Below, piece after piece: positions 1 through 8,941 of a stretch of DNA of 64,000 nt. Made by a program: the position numbers and the translations under genes. The stretch lies in the NCBI GenBank assembly GCA_016196065.1, contig JACPYL010000025.1, positions 62,001 to 126,000 of the forward strand. The letters run 5' to 3'. The DNA is from Acidobacteriota bacterium (GTDB lineage: Bacteria > Acidobacteriota > Terriglobia > Terriglobales > Acidobacteriaceae). Each line of letters starts with the position of its first letter. The stretch's first letter is position 1. A model generated the notes under the pieces. It did no database searches. It was not told where the DNA came from and worked only from the letters and a program-made list of their open reading frames with translations.

Positions 1-129
1 ACCCAGACCGACCAAAAGCAACAGGGAACCAACCCCCCAGGCGATTCCGAACATGGTCAGAAACGAGCGCATCTTGTGTGCCCACAAGGTGGCCAACGAC
101 TGGCGGACGATCTCAATGAGCATTCGCAT
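1..129 (-). CDS. ABC transporter permease, MacB-like N-terminus (partial)
   Basis: The first 43 residues of a minus-strand gene that runs off the left edge. They read as a short basic N-terminus, then RSFLTMFGIAWGVGSLLLLV, the first membrane helix typical of MacB/FtsX-type permeases (MacB_PCD family), which work with an ATPase in export or lipoprotein release. Start taken at the ATG at 129; a second ATG two codons later is also possible, and neither has a strong ribosome-binding site. The substrate cannot be told from this fragment. Confidence 0.75.
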   Translation of the reverse strand, partial: MRMLIEIVRQSLATLWAHKMRSFLTMFGIAWGVGSLLLLVGLG

Positions 130-437
130 AGGCTTGTTTCCGCTGGGGCAAGTCGAGGAAAGGGCATCCACCACCCCGCCCTCTGATTGATACGGCGGGA
201 CGAGACGCACGGTTCCCACAAAAAGCGCCAGTTCCTAACTTAGACTCCAGCAACGGGTTGGACGTTAGCAGCGCACCGATGGACGGCTGGGTCCGTCGCA
301 ATATTCACAGCATTTCGCTCACCGCTAACCCGCGGGCACGTCTAAGCATGCGCTATCTCCATGCAGATCTAGAATCTGGAATCCCGATCGAATACCAACA
401 TCTGCATTACCGGGGTAGCCCCAGGAGGCTCTCGCCC
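130..437. other. Intergenic region between divergent genes
   Basis: About 300 bases between the divergent ABC permease and DUF2911 genes. It must hold both promoters, but I see no clear -35/-10 pair. The frame of the DUF2911 gene is open back to 258, but that upstream peptide lacks any secreted-protein character and the strong ribosome-binding site is at 423-429, so I leave the region non-coding. Confidence 0.5.
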
Positions 438-1505
438 ATGATTCGCTTCGCCCTACGAGGAATGATTTTCAGCGTGATGTTAGCGACGTTGTGCGGACTC
501 AGCTCCGCACAGTCTTTCGTGTTGGACCTGCCGCGGCCCAGCCAAGGCGCAAAGATCACGCAACGGGTCGGCATCACCGACGTCACGATTTCTTATCACC
601 GTCCGCTGGTCAACAATCGCAAAGTCTGGGACGGCCTGGTTCCCTACGGGAAAGTCTGGCGTGCTGGGGCCAACGAAAATACCACGATCACATTCAGCGA
701 TCCGGTCATGATCGAGGGCAAGCCGCTCGACAAAGGGACTTACGGCCTGCACATGATCCCCACCGCCGACGATTGGACGATTATCTTTTCGAAGAATTCG
801 ACTTCCTGGGGCGCCTTCACCTATGACCAGGCCGAGGATGCGCTGCGCGTCAACGTCAAGCCGCAAGCGGCCGAAATGCACAATGCATTGACCTACGATT
901 TCGACCAGTTGACTGCTAGTTCCGCGGTGGCCGTCCTGGAGTGGGAGAAGGTCGCGGTTCCGTTCAAAATCAGCGTCGACGTTCATGAAGTGGTGCAGGC
1001 AAGCCTAAAGAAACAACTCCGTAACCTGTCGCAGTACACCTGGATCAGCGGCGACGACGCGGCGAATTATCTGCTCGCGGAGAAAGTTGCGCTCGACGAT
1101 GCCCTCAAGTATGTCGACGCGTCGATTACGAACGAAGAACGCTACGACAACGAGATGACCAGATCGAACGTGCTCGCGGCACTCAACCGCAAGGATGAAG
1201 CAGCTGCAGCAGAAAAGAAAGCTCTGGCATTGGCAAACCCCTTGCAAATGCACACCTATGCCCGCAACCTGCAAGGACAAAAGCGCGCGGACGACGCGTA
1301 TGCAATATTCCGCGACAACGCCAAGAAGCACCCCGAGATGTGGTTCACTCATGCCGGGATGGCTCGCGTGTTGTCAGGCCAAGGAAAATTCGATGACGCG
1401 GCGAAGGAAATGAAGATCGCGCTGGAAAAAGCGCCTGACAATCAGAAAACTTACGTTGACGGACTGGTGAAGAAACTGGAATCGAAGCAGGACATCAATC
1501 AATAG
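438..1505 (+). CDS. Secreted DUF2911 domain protein with C-terminal helical repeats
   Basis: A 355-residue exported protein. Start chosen at 438 because AGGAGG lies 9 bases upstream and the product then begins with a signal peptide ending near SSAQ. Residues about 25-175 match the DUF2911 pattern (ITDVTISYHRP, WDGLVPYGKVWRAGANE, TYGLHMIPT). The C-terminal 170 residues are alpha-helical with TPR-like spacing (a repeat of Ala-rich helices ending in ALEKAPDNQ). DUF2911 proteins are common in Acidobacteriota and Bacteroidota, and no biochemical role is established. A likely terminator follows at 1519-1550. Confidence 0.85.
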   Translation: MIRFALRGMIFSVMLATLCGLSSAQSFVLDLPRPSQGAKITQRVGITDVTISYHRPLVNNRKVWDGLVPYGKVWRAGANENTTITFSDPVMIEGKPLDKGTYGLHMIPTADDWTIIFSKNSTSWGAFTYDQAEDALRVNVKPQAAEMHNALTYDFDQLTASSAVAVLEWEKVAVPFKISVDVHEVVQASLKKQLRNLSQYTWISGDDAANYLLAEKVALDDALKYVDASITNEERYDNEMTRSNVLAALNRKDEAAAAEKKALALANPLQMHTYARNLQGQKRADDAYAIFRDNAKKHPEMWFTHAGMARVLSGQGKFDDAAKEMKIALEKAPDNQKTYVDGLVKKLESKQDINQ

Positions 1506-1518
1506 CATCTGATGATGC

Positions 1519-1550
1519 GGGGCTGCCGACTCGCGCAGCCCTTGCATTTT
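1519..1550 (+). terminator. Probable rho-independent terminator
   Basis: A 7-bp GC stem (GGGCTGC/GCAGCCC) with an 8-base loop, followed by TTGCATTTT, starts 14 bases after the DUF2911 stop codon. Confidence 0.55.
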
Positions 1551-1589
1551 CCTGTGCCCGCGTGTCATCAATAATCCAGGAGATCAAGC

Positions 1590-2120
1590 ATGAAGCAAAT
1601 TGCCCTGTTCGCAGTTCTGGCCATGTCATTTTTCGCCCAGGCTCAGAATCCAAAAGCATCCACGCTCAAAACCGTTCTACTGGAGCAACTACGAACCACG
1701 CACAACGTGAAGGATTGGTTTGTTCCCGCCAATGTCGCAGTGGAAGGCCTCACTCCGGAGCAAGCCAGTTGGACCGACGGGCACGGCAATCATTCGGTCG
1801 GCCAGCTTGCCTACCACTTGATCTTCTGGAACCGTCACGCACTTGCCACATTCAAGGGCGAAAAGCCAGCCAAGTTCGAAGGCGACAACAAAGAGACGTT
1901 CAACAAATTCGACAGCAAGACTTGGCCCGCGACTGTAAAGCAACTCGATGAAGTGATGACGGAGTGGGAAAAAGCCGTGGAAGCAGCGGACGAGAAAAAA
2001 GTGGAAGCCGCGGCGTCCACGATCGCCCACATCGGGGCACACAATGCGTATCACATCGGACAGATCATTTACGTCCGCAAACTTCAGGGCTCCTGGGATC
2101 CGGAGAAAGGTGTGAAATAG
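1590..2120 (+). CDS. Secreted DinB-family protein
   Basis: A 176-residue protein with a short signal peptide (MKQIALFAVLAMSFFAQAQ), then a DinB/YfiT-like four-helix bundle. Candidate metal-ligand histidines are seen in GQLAYHLIFWNRH and in IGAHNAYHIGQI, the usual spacing for the family's three-His site. DinB-fold proteins include thiol-dependent transferases, but the substrate is unknown, and an exported version is less common than the cytosolic type. AGGAG lies about 10 bases before the ATG. A second DinB protein is encoded at 50437-51018. Confidence 0.85.
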   Translation: MKQIALFAVLAMSFFAQAQNPKASTLKTVLLEQLRTTHNVKDWFVPANVAVEGLTPEQASWTDGHGNHSVGQLAYHLIFWNRHALATFKGEKPAKFEGDNKETFNKFDSKTWPATVKQLDEVMTEWEKAVEAADEKKVEAAASTIAHIGAHNAYHIGQIIYVRKLQGSWDPEKGVK

Positions 2121-2178
2121 GCCTCACGAAGCAAGGGTGTGCGCCCATCTCTGCGACAGCCGTGACTCACCTGCGCCA

Positions 2179-3807
2179 TCAGTTCACAATGAACTTTGTG
2201 GCACTGGTGGCAGTTCCTCCCGGCGTGGTCACCGTGATCGCTCCAGACTTGGCTCCGACCGGCACCGTGGCGGTAATCTGTGTGTACGAGTCCACCGAGA
2301 ACTGGGCGCTCTTGGTGCCGAATGCCACCTTCGTGGCCCCGGTAAAGCTGTTGCCGGTGATCACGACCTGAGAGCCCACCGGCCCGCTGCCCGGGCTGAA
2401 GTTTCCCACTGCCGGGACAACGAGGAATTTCTGGCTGCTCTTCAACGTGCTATGAGCAATCGAGACGGTCACGAAACCGGTAGTTGCCTGGAATGCGACA
2501 AAGGCGGTGATGTACGTGTCAGAAAAAATATTCGCGGAAGCCGGCTGGCCGTTGAACTTGACACTCGTCGTTCCCAGCAGCCCTTCGCCCAGAATTTCGA
2601 CAGTTTGTGAAGGCACCCCGAAGGACGGATTCACAAGGACGAACGGCTTGAGTCCGATGTCGTAGCTGAAGAACGCTCCATGACCTGCCGCACCCCCCGT
2701 CGTGGCCTCGCCGTAGAGCTTCCCGTTCGTGTGTTGCCGGAGTGTAGCCGTCGGGAGTGAACCAGTTGCGGCAACGAAGTCATACAACTTCGCGTACACA
2801 CCGCCCGACGTAATGCGGAAGAGAGATCCCGCGGAGTTGGTTCCACCCGCGGACGTCACGCCATAGAATTTCCCGTCACTGGCCTGTACCAGGCCCGCGT
2901 AAGGCTGGTTTCCGTCAGGACTCCCATTCGTGCGATCGAAATTGTAGAGTACGGTTAGTTTTTTCTTGGCGGTGAGTTTGAAGACAATGCCACCACTGTT
3001 CTTGGTTCCCCCATCTCGTGCCGTCCCATAAAAGTTGCCGTCGGAGCCTTGCACCAGGGGAGCAAAAATGTTGGAACCGTGAGTCGAGTCGAAGTTGTAG
3101 AGAACAGTGAGGGTGCCACCGGGAGTGATCTTGAATGCCGTACCAAATCCAAGGGTTCCGCCTACCTTGGTGGTGCCGTAGAGATTTCCGTCTCGTGCCT
3201 GAATGAGCGGCGCGATCGGAGTCGAACCATGAGTGCCGTCGAAGGCATAGAGCACACTGAAATTCCCGCCTGATGTGATCTTGTACACCGCGCCGAAGCC
3301 CAAGGCGCCCGTCGATGTGACCCCGTAGTAGTTCCCATCGGTAGCCTGAATCGGCGGCGCATAGGGGTTTCCTCCTTCGGCGAGCGCGAAGTTATGGAGT
3401 GTAACCGGAGCGCTTCCGGGGACGAACTTAAACACGGTTCCGAAAAAGTTGGCGCCGTTATTGAAAGTCGCACCGAGAAAACTGCCGTCGGCGGCCATGG
3501 TGAGTCCGCTGTAGGGATTCACGCCGATCGTGTTATCGAAGCTGTACAAATCGGTGTACACGCCGGCGGGAGTGACTTGAAAAATGCCGCCTCGCCCGGA
3601 GGTTCCACCCAATTGAGCCGTGCCATAGAGGTTTCCATCGCGACCCTGGGCCAGGATTCCCGGATACTGCGGCGCCGAGAGGCCAGGTGTATTGAAGTCA
3701 TGCAGGTCGGTGTACTGCGCTTGGACGACAGGAATTCCGAACACGGCGATCGCCATGGCCGCTACCAAAGCCATCACATGCAGTTTGCCACTCCATTGCC
3801 TGGTCAT
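2179..3807 (-). CDS. Secreted GloVer-repeat protein with two IPT/TIG domains
   Basis: A 542-residue protein with an N-terminal signal peptide ending near VVQA. Residues about 30-370 hold seven copies of a repeat with core DGNLYGTxxxGG followed by a GxxFKITPGG strand (the GloVer or choice-anchored tandem repeat, TIGR03803), probably a beta-propeller. Two IPT/TIG immunoglobulin-like domains follow (PSFGVPSQTVEILGEG and FSPGSGPVGSQVVITGNSF). The role is probably in cell-surface binding or adhesion; no catalytic motif is seen. AGGAGAATCT directly precedes the ATG. The gene is not obviously in an operon. Confidence 0.85.
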   Translation of the reverse strand: MTRQWSGKLHVMALVAAMAIAVFGIPVVQAQYTDLHDFNTPGLSAPQYPGILAQGRDGNLYGTAQLGGTSGRGGIFQVTPAGVYTDLYSFDNTIGVNPYSGLTMAADGSFLGATFNNGANFFGTVFKFVPGSAPVTLHNFALAEGGNPYAPPIQATDGNYYGVTSTGALGFGAVYKITSGGNFSVLYAFDGTHGSTPIAPLIQARDGNLYGTTKVGGTLGFGTAFKITPGGTLTVLYNFDSTHGSNIFAPLVQGSDGNFYGTARDGGTKNSGGIVFKLTAKKKLTVLYNFDRTNGSPDGNQPYAGLVQASDGKFYGVTSAGGTNSAGSLFRITSGGVYAKLYDFVAATGSLPTATLRQHTNGKLYGEATTGGAAGHGAFFSYDIGLKPFVLVNPSFGVPSQTVEILGEGLLGTTSVKFNGQPASANIFSDTYITAFVAFQATTGFVTVSIAHSTLKSSQKFLVVPAVGNFSPGSGPVGSQVVITGNSFTGATKVAFGTKSAQFSVDSYTQITATVPVGAKSGAITVTTPGGTATSATKFIVN

Positions 3808-4239
3808 AGATTCTCCTGGGATAGCGGTTTACCGAGCACGCGTCGTCAAGAGGCGCACTTCTTCCTTCACTCTGTAATGTGCAATAGCAGGGGAAATCAG
3901 CTCACAAAATCACGACAAATTCTCCAACCGGAGAATCATGCCGCCCCACGTGTGACACGCCTGAGGGAGGAGTCACAATGCGACAGCGCGCTGAACACTG
4001 AAGATCCGCAAGGTCGAGTAAAGGATTGGAGTGTGCTTGCCGCCGGGGGAGACCGCGCGCGACGAGTATATGCCAGCCGGCTGCGAATCGCCAGCTCAGT
4101 ACCAACTCGCCAACATGTTGCCAGATCCGGCAAAAGGCAAGCCTGGCGGGCTATTCAGGACCAAGGCTTCAGGCTGAAACAGGTATTGCGGTCGTGTAGA
4201 ACAGCCGGCACTAAAACCGAACAGTCATTGAACCGCTCG
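3808..4239. other. Intergenic region with one short dyad
   Basis: 432 bases with no convincing gene on either strand. The only structure I see is a perfect 7-bp dyad ATTCTCC-AACC-GGAGAAT at 3919-3936, about 110 bases upstream of the GloVer gene, which could be an operator or a small hairpin. Confidence 0.5.
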
Positions 4240-5124
4240 CTATTTCGACGCCGCAGCCTCAACGTTCGTTTCCGGATAGTCGAAGACACCGCGACCTGAC
4301 TTGCGCCCCAATCGTCCGGCCTTCACATACTGCGCCAGCAACGGGCACGGCCGGAATTTCTCACCCAGGCTCTTGTGCAGGTATTCGAGAATATGGAGTC
4401 GAGTATCCAGGCCAACCAGGTCAACCAGCTCAAACGGGCCCATGGGGTGGTTCAGTCCCAATTTCAGGGCCTTGTCGATGTCTTCAGCGCTCGCGATGCC
4501 TTCCTGCAGCATATAGAAAGCTTCGTTGCCGATCATGGCGTTGATACGGCTGGTGACAAAGCCGGGCGATTCCTTGATCACGACGACTTCTTTTCCCATT
4601 CTCTTGCCGACCTCAACCACAGTGGCCAGCGTATCGTCGTCCGTTTCCAGCGCGCGTACTACTTCCAGCAACTTCATCTTGTGTACGGGATTGAAGAAGT
4701 GCATTCCAATGCATTTCTTGGCGCGGTAGGTAACGCTGGAAATTTCCGTGACACTGAGGGAAGAAGTGTTGGACGCGAGAATCGTCGTCGGGCGACAGAT
4801 CTTGTCGAGTAAGGTGAAGATCTCGATCTTCGATTCCATCTCCTCGGGAACGGCCTCGATAACAAGATCGGCTTCGCGCGCCGCCTGCTCGACGGAACCC
4901 GCATACTCGATCCGCGCAAATGCAGCTTCGGCCGCTCCCGCACTGACTTTGCCGAGTTCGACAGCCTTGTCGAGATTGGCGCGGATTTCCGTTTCTGCCT
5001 TGCGCAGCGCGTTGGGAAGGAGATCTTCGAGAATGGTGCGATAGCCGCCGAGGGCGGCGGCATGGGCAATTCCCCGCCCCATCAGGCCCGCCCCGATCAC
5101 GGCGACGGTCTTCACGTCAGACAC
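4240..5124 (-). CDS. hbd: 3-hydroxybutyryl-CoA dehydrogenase
   Basis: A 294-residue NAD(P)-dependent 3-hydroxyacyl-CoA dehydrogenase that interconverts acetoacetyl-CoA and 3-hydroxybutyryl-CoA. The N-terminal Rossmann motif is VAVIGAGLMGRG; the catalytic region has ASNTSS and the His of GMHFFNPVHKMKLLE; the C-terminal helical domain has GLNHPMGPFELVDLVGLD. Start chosen at the GTG at 5124: GGAGG lies 6 bases upstream, and the upstream stop TAG overlaps this GTG by one base, so translation is probably coupled to the small gene before it. Length is normal for the family. Confidence 0.93.
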   Translation of the reverse strand: MSDVKTVAVIGAGLMGRGIAHAAALGGYRTILEDLLPNALRKAETEIRANLDKAVELGKVSAGAAEAAFARIEYAGSVEQAAREADLVIEAVPEEMESKIEIFTLLDKICRPTTILASNTSSLSVTEISSVTYRAKKCIGMHFFNPVHKMKLLEVVRALETDDDTLATVVEVGKRMGKEVVVIKESPGFVTSRINAMIGNEAFYMLQEGIASAEDIDKALKLGLNHPMGPFELVDLVGLDTRLHILEYLHKSLGEKFRPCPLLAQYVKAGRLGRKSGRGVFDYPETNVEAAASK

Positions 5125-5312
5125 TACTTTCCTCCGCCTTCCAGTTGCTGGAGCACCGTGACAAAGTTGGGGTCGGACTTGCGCATGTATTCCGACAGGC
5201 GTTTGCGTTCTTCTTCGGTCATCGATGGAACGCCGACGGTGATCCGCCGCAGCGTTGCGGCGATGTCGTCGACGTAGTTCATCATACGAATAAATTCTCC
5301 AGTGGCAGACAT
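5124..5312 (-). CDS. Small conserved-looking protein upstream of hbd
   Basis: A 62-residue acidic/basic helical protein beginning MSATGEFIRMMNYVDD and ending QQLEGGGK. Start at 5312 because AAGGAG lies 6 bases before this ATG; an in-frame ATG at 5390 has none. Its stop overlaps the hbd start by one base, which argues that it is a real, co-translated gene. No family is recognised; it has no membrane segment or cysteine pair. It may be a small partner or regulator of the dehydrogenase, but that is inferred from position alone. Confidence 0.6.
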   Translation of the reverse strand: MSATGEFIRMMNYVDDIAATLRRITVGVPSMTEEERKRLSEYMRKSDPNFVTVLQQLEGGGK

Positions 5313-5534
5313 GAAGGCTCCTTGCGTTATTCCGGCCGCGCGGCACAGGGTAAACAGAGCGCCGCCGACAGGGTACCTTTTCATTTTCAATGGGTGGAGC
5401 CGATTAGTAAAGGCGGTGCGAGAAATCAGTAGAAACCTTGGTGCGGATACACTCGATGCTCACCATCTCCTATCGCGAAAGCCGAACCCGAATATCGAAC
5501 GCACTTCGATTTCCTTGACTGCTGATCGGCGCAG

Positions 5535-5568
5535 AAAAAAGGGCAACCACCGAGTCTGGTGGCTGCCC
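5535..5568 (-). terminator. Rho-independent terminator of the fasciclin-DUF378 unit
   Basis: On the minus strand an 11-bp stem (GGGCAGCCACC/GGTGGTTGCCC, one G-T pair) with a 6-base loop is followed by six T. It lies about 50 bases after the DUF378 stop codon. Confidence 0.85.
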
Positions 5569-5616
5569 TGCAAGCAGAAATGGCAGTCAGGCATGCCATT
5601 CCGCATCACATTGAAC

Positions 5617-5853
5617 TTAGCGAGCGTGCGCCGACTGGTGTCCCCAGCGGCTCTGGATCGCCTTGAAAGAAACTGCCTGGTACAAGGCCGACAGTCCAAC
5701 CAAAACATAAACGACCGCGCTGAGCGAGGAGGTTTCGCCGAACTTCATGCCGAAGATCGTCGCCACCAGATCGAAGTGGGCTGCACCCACCAGCCCCCAG
5801 TTGAGTCCACCCACCACCAGAAGTACACCTGCGATGACATCAAGAGTTTTCAT
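5617..5853 (-). CDS. DUF378 family small membrane protein
   Basis: A 78-residue inner-membrane protein with two hydrophobic segments (about residues 4-24 and 42-62) and the family motif GGLNWGLVG. The function of DUF378 is not established. It starts 17 bases after the fasciclin gene ends, so the two are probably co-transcribed and end at the terminator 5535-5568. AAGGA lies about 10 bases before the ATG. Confidence 0.88.
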   Translation of the reverse strand: MKTLDVIAGVLLVVGGLNWGLVGAAHFDLVATIFGMKFGETSSLSAVVYVLVGLSALYQAVSFKAIQSRWGHQSAHAR

Positions 5854-5870
5854 GTTGATTTTCCTTTCTC

Positions 5871-6356
5871 CTATTCTTTGGGCAAAAGCACGGTGTCGAT
5901 CACGTGAATCACGCCGTTCGAGGCCATTACGTCGGCCTTGATTACCTTGGCGTCATTGACCATGACCGTTCCGCTGGCTGCGCTGATGGAGACGTCCTGG
6001 CCCCCGACGGTCTTTGCCGAAGAGAGCGTCATCACTTGCTTCGCGGTCACGTCGCCGGAAACCACGTGATAGAGAAGAATCGACTTCAGCTTTTCCTTGT
6101 TCTCGGGTTTCAGAAGTGTCTCCACTGTGCCCGCGGGCAACTTGGCGAATGCTTCGTCGGTCGGTGCGAATACGGTGTAAGGGCCCTTGCCCTTCAGAGT
6201 CTCGACCAAACCGGCCGCTTGCAGCGCGGTAGCCAGGGTGTGGAATGAGCCGGCGGCTACGGCCGTATCAACGATGTCCTTTTTTGCCGAACCGGCCGAA
6301 GCCGGGATGGCAACTGCGAGGACGCTGAGGATCAATGCAAAACTGGTTGCCTTCAC
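5871..6356 (-). CDS. Secreted fasciclin (FAS1) domain protein
   Basis: A 161-residue exported protein: signal peptide to about residue 21 (AVAIPASA), then one FAS1 domain. Visible FAS1 signatures are [15 protein letters not shown] and the H-box region LLYHVVSGD, with a C-terminal [16 protein letters not shown]1 domains mediate adhesion or matrix binding. The start is a GTG at 6356 with GGAG 7 bases upstream. It is first in an operon with DUF378 and divergent from the XRE-cupin regulator; the shared upstream region has the palindrome at 6456-6472. Confidence 0.92.
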   Translation of the reverse strand: MKATSFALILSVLAVAIPASAGSAKKDIVDTAVAAGSFHTLATALQAAGLVETLKGKGPYTVFAPTDEAFAKLPAGTVETLLKPENKEKLKSILLYHVVSGDVTAKQVMTLSSAKTVGGQDVSISAASGTVMVNDAKVIKADVMASNGVIHVIDTVLLPKE

Positions 6357-6455
6357 TTTGTTCTCCTTCGTTTTTTACGCCTTACTTTTTCTGGAAAAGC
6401 ACCTTTTGGCTTTCTTTTTTCACGGGTGCGATGTATTAACTATAGAGAACATTTA

Positions 6456-6472
6456 TTATCTCAACAGGATAA
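6456..6472. promoter_or_regulatory. Candidate operator TTATC-N7-GATAA
   Basis: TTATCTCAACAGGATAA lies between the divergent fasciclin operon and the XRE-cupin gene. On the minus strand it overlaps a possible -35 TTGAGA. A near-identical sequence (one base shorter spacer) occurs at 17162-17177 upstream of the amino-acid permease gene, which suggests a shared binding protein, possibly the adjacent regulator. Confidence 0.45.
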
Positions 6473-6550
6473 TCAGCTAGGATTTGCAATCCATTTCAAT
6501 GCCGGTGAAATTCTGGGTGGTTATTGGATTGCCAGGAAAACAGGAGGCAT

Positions 6551-7135
6551 GTGAGCACTAAAACTATCAATGACGGTCTTCGTCCCTATGCCATCGGAGA
6601 GAAGTTGCGGGCGTTGCGGCTCCGCAAGAGCATGGGACTTGTGGAACTGGGCAAGCACACGGGACTCTCGGCGGCCATGCTTTCGAAACTCGAACGGGGC
6701 AAGCTGTTTCCCACGTTGCCGACCTTGCTGCGGATCGCCATGGTGTTCGGTGTCGGCCTCGAACACTTCTTCACCGACGAGCGCAAGCGGCACGTGGTGG
6801 CGATTGCGCGTAAAGGCGAGCGTTTGCGCTTTCCCGCCAGTCCGGGCGGCGGCAGCGTTGCCTACAATTTTGAGAGCCTCGACTTCAAAGCAACCGAACG
6901 AAGGTTGAACGGTTTCTATGCGGAATTCGAACCGATTTCCCCGGAGAAGGCCCGAGCCCACCAGCATCCTGGAGCGGAATTGATCTACCTCATGGCGGGC
7001 CAATTGGAACTTACGATTGGCTCAGACAAGTTTGTTCTGGAAGAAGGGGACTCGGTGTATTTCGACGGCGTCGTTCGCCACAGCTATCACCGACTGGGTA
7101 AGGGACCGTGCACGGGAATTGTTGTCACGGCTTGA
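6551..7135 (+). CDS. XRE-family regulator with C-terminal cupin domain
   Basis: A 194-residue DNA-binding regulator. Residues about 12-70 are an HTH_3/XRE domain (LRALRLRKSMGLVELGKHTG then SAAMLSKLERGKLFPTLPTL). Residues about 110-190 are a small cupin (HQHPGAELIYLMAGQLEL, EEGDSVYFDG, RHSYH). This architecture is shared with PuuR-type regulators of amine and amino-acid uptake genes, where the cupin senses the ligand. Start assigned to the GTG at 6551 with AGGAGG only 3 bases upstream, an unusually short spacing; the TTG at 6524 is an alternative. Autoregulation via the palindrome at 6456-6472 is likely. Confidence 0.85.
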   Translation: MSTKTINDGLRPYAIGEKLRALRLRKSMGLVELGKHTGLSAAMLSKLERGKLFPTLPTLLRIAMVFGVGLEHFFTDERKRHVVAIARKGERLRFPASPGGGSVAYNFESLDFKATERRLNGFYAEFEPISPEKARAHQHPGAELIYLMAGQLELTIGSDKFVLEEGDSVYFDGVVRHSYHRLGKGPCTGIVVTA

Positions 7136-7141
7136 ACAGAA

Positions 7142-8941
7142 CTAATCCATCTTGTGGAAACGGCGGAAGCCAGCATAGCCTTCCTTGCCCATGTAACGTT
7201 CCAGAACCGAGGGATCGGTCTCGCGAAGATCGACGATCACCAGACCGTCGACGACATCCGAGAACTTGCGGTCGAGGTTGAAGCCGACCAGTTTCCCACC
7301 CACTTTGTCATACTGACGGATCAGAATGGGCACGCCTTTACCATCTTCTTCGACGTCAGAGATGGGCTCACCCAATTCGTCGAGGTTGTGCAACGCATCG
7401 CACAAGGCCCGGCAATCCAAGCCGCGCAATTTCGGAGTTCGGAACGGCGTCCGCGGCTGAATGAGATCGACAAACTCGCGACCATCATCACGGGACTCGA
7501 AGTATTGCACGATCATCTCGCGCGACAGGCGGCTGTATTCGTTGCTGATACTGACCGCCCCGAACAACACGGGAGTTTCTGGACGGGCAGCAACGAACCG
7601 GGCTATTCCCTTCCACAACTGCAGCAGCGGTGCATATTGCCGCTGATACTCGGCGCGTACAAACGAACGGCCGAGTTCGAGAGCCGAACCGATCTTCATG
7701 AACAAGCGTTCGTCGTAACGGAATACGGTGTTCGTGTAGAGACCCTTAATCCCGTGCGCGCGAATAATCTCGTCGGTATTACCGGCGCGGTACGCTCCCG
7801 CCAGTTCCTGCTTCGGCTTGTTCCAGAGCAATAGATGCCAATAGTAGTTGTCGAATTGATCGAGGTCGGTGCGTTTGCCGGTGCCCTCTCCCGCAGCGCG
7901 AAAGGTAATTTCGCGCAGACGTCCGAGCTCTTCCAACAGATGCGGCATCTCGGCGGCACGGGCCGCATACACGGCAAATTCGCTGCTCTCAGTCAGCAGT
8001 TGGTCGGCTGGCAGAGCCTCAATATCGTGCACCAGGAGACTCTGCGGCACAGCAGCGGTGATTGCCTCCTGGGCCTTTTTCGGGAGCACAGCCCGCATCC
8101 GGGTGGGAAGAGAGAGCGATTTCTTGCCGCGCTGGGCGAGCAGGTAGGTCCGGAGGCGCAAATACTCGGTGGCTTCCCGGTCATCCTCGATGTTGACGAT
8201 CAATTCCGAAGGGATCGAAGTGCCCACGCGCACTTCCAGCTTCTTGCCGCGCTGTTGCAGAAATTCCTGAATGAGCACCAGCGTTCGCAGCCGTGGATGG
8301 ATCATGCCCAACAACTGAAACGTCACGCTGTTGTGTCCACAGAAATATACGGGAAGCGCGCTGGCTCCGGTCTTGCGAATCAGACGGGCGGCAACCGTGT
8401 TCCATGCCGGATCTGCGATCTGACCTTGTCCAACATTGAACTGTGAAACTTCGCCCGCCGGGAATACAGCCAGCGCTCCACCTTGCTGGAGCCACTCGAT
8501 GGCCTGCTTCAATGCCCTGAGGTTCTTTTCCACCGAAGTGGGCGAATGGAAGGGGTCAACGAAAAAACAGTGCTCGCTGAGTTCAGGGATTCCTTCCAGC
8601 AATGAGTTGGTGATGACCCGCACGTCCGGGCGAACGCGCGATAGCAGCACTCCTAGAGCAGCACCGTCGAGCACGCCAAACGGATGGTTCGCAACGGCGA
8701 CCAGGGGCCCTTTGGCAGGAATGCGTTCTAGATCGGCCGGCTGGAGTTCCAAGTCCACCTGCATCTCTTCCAGGAGAGTTTCCAGGCGAAATCCGTTCGG
8801 CGCCGAGCGCACGCGCTCGTACAATTCGCGCATTTCGGCCATCGGAATCAGCTTGCCCGCGAACGCGGGAAGTCCGGGAAGTTGCGGCGAGCCGGTCCAG
8901 AAGTCCCGCCTGCGGTTCCTCATGCTTGGCGATCTGCGCAT
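7142..8941 (-). CDS. Bifunctional acyltransferase, OlsF-like (PlsC domain plus N-acyltransferase domain)
   Basis: A 599-residue protein of two acyltransferase halves. Residues about 60-290 are a lysophospholipid acyltransferase (PlsC/LPLAT) domain with active-site motif NHPFGVLDG and the FPAGEVS block. Residues about 350-599 resemble the GNAT-like OlsB/hemolysin N-acyltransferase (LGRLREITFR, FDNYYWHLLLWN). The same order is known in OlsF, which makes ornithine or related amino-acid lipids by N- then O-acylation; the amino-acid head group here is unknown. Start at 8941 is uncertain: no good ribosome-binding site is close, and the ATG at residue 34 is an alternative. It is convergent with the XRE-cupin gene. 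Confidence 0.8.
   Translation of the reverse strand: MRRSPSMRNRRRDFWTGSPQLPGLPAFAGKLIPMAEMRELYERVRSAPNGFRLETLLEEMQVDLELQPADLERIPAKGPLVAVANHPFGVLDGAALGVLLSRVRPDVRVITNSLLEGIPELSEHCFFVDPFHSPTSVEKNLRALKQAIEWLQQGGALAVFPAGEVSQFNVGQGQIADPAWNTVAARLIRKTGASALPVYFCGHNSVTFQLLGMIHPRLRTLVLIQEFLQQRGKKLEVRVGTSIPSELIVNIEDDREATEYLRLRTYLLAQRGKKSLSLPTRMRAVLPKKAQEAITAAVPQSLLVHDIEALPADQLLTESSEFAVYAARAAEMPHLLEELGRLREITFRAAGEGTGKRTDLDQFDNYYWHLLLWNKPKQELAGAYRAGNTDEIIRAHGIKGLYTNTVFRYDERLFMKIGSALELGRSFVRAEYQRQYAPLLQLWKGIARFVAARPETPVLFGAVSISNEYSRLSREMIVQYFESRDDGREFVDLIQPRTPFRTPKLRGLDCRALCDALHNLDELGEPISDVEEDGKGVPILIRQYDKVGGKLVGFNLDRKFSDVVDGLVIVDLRETDPSVLERYMGKEGYAGFRRFHKMD

Noticed and set aside
258-437. In-frame N-terminal extension of the DUF2911 gene
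   Set aside because: The added 60 residues are not a signal sequence; a strong ribosome-binding site and a signal peptide begin only at 438.
3890-3936. Sixth copy of the two-block promoter element before the GloVer gene
   Set aside because: On the minus strand TGTCGTG is present, but no CGAT block appears at the 16-base distance.
3394-4299. 301-codon plus-strand open frame
   Set aside because: It runs antisense to the GloVer-repeat gene and then through a gap; the product is basic and repetitive without a fold.
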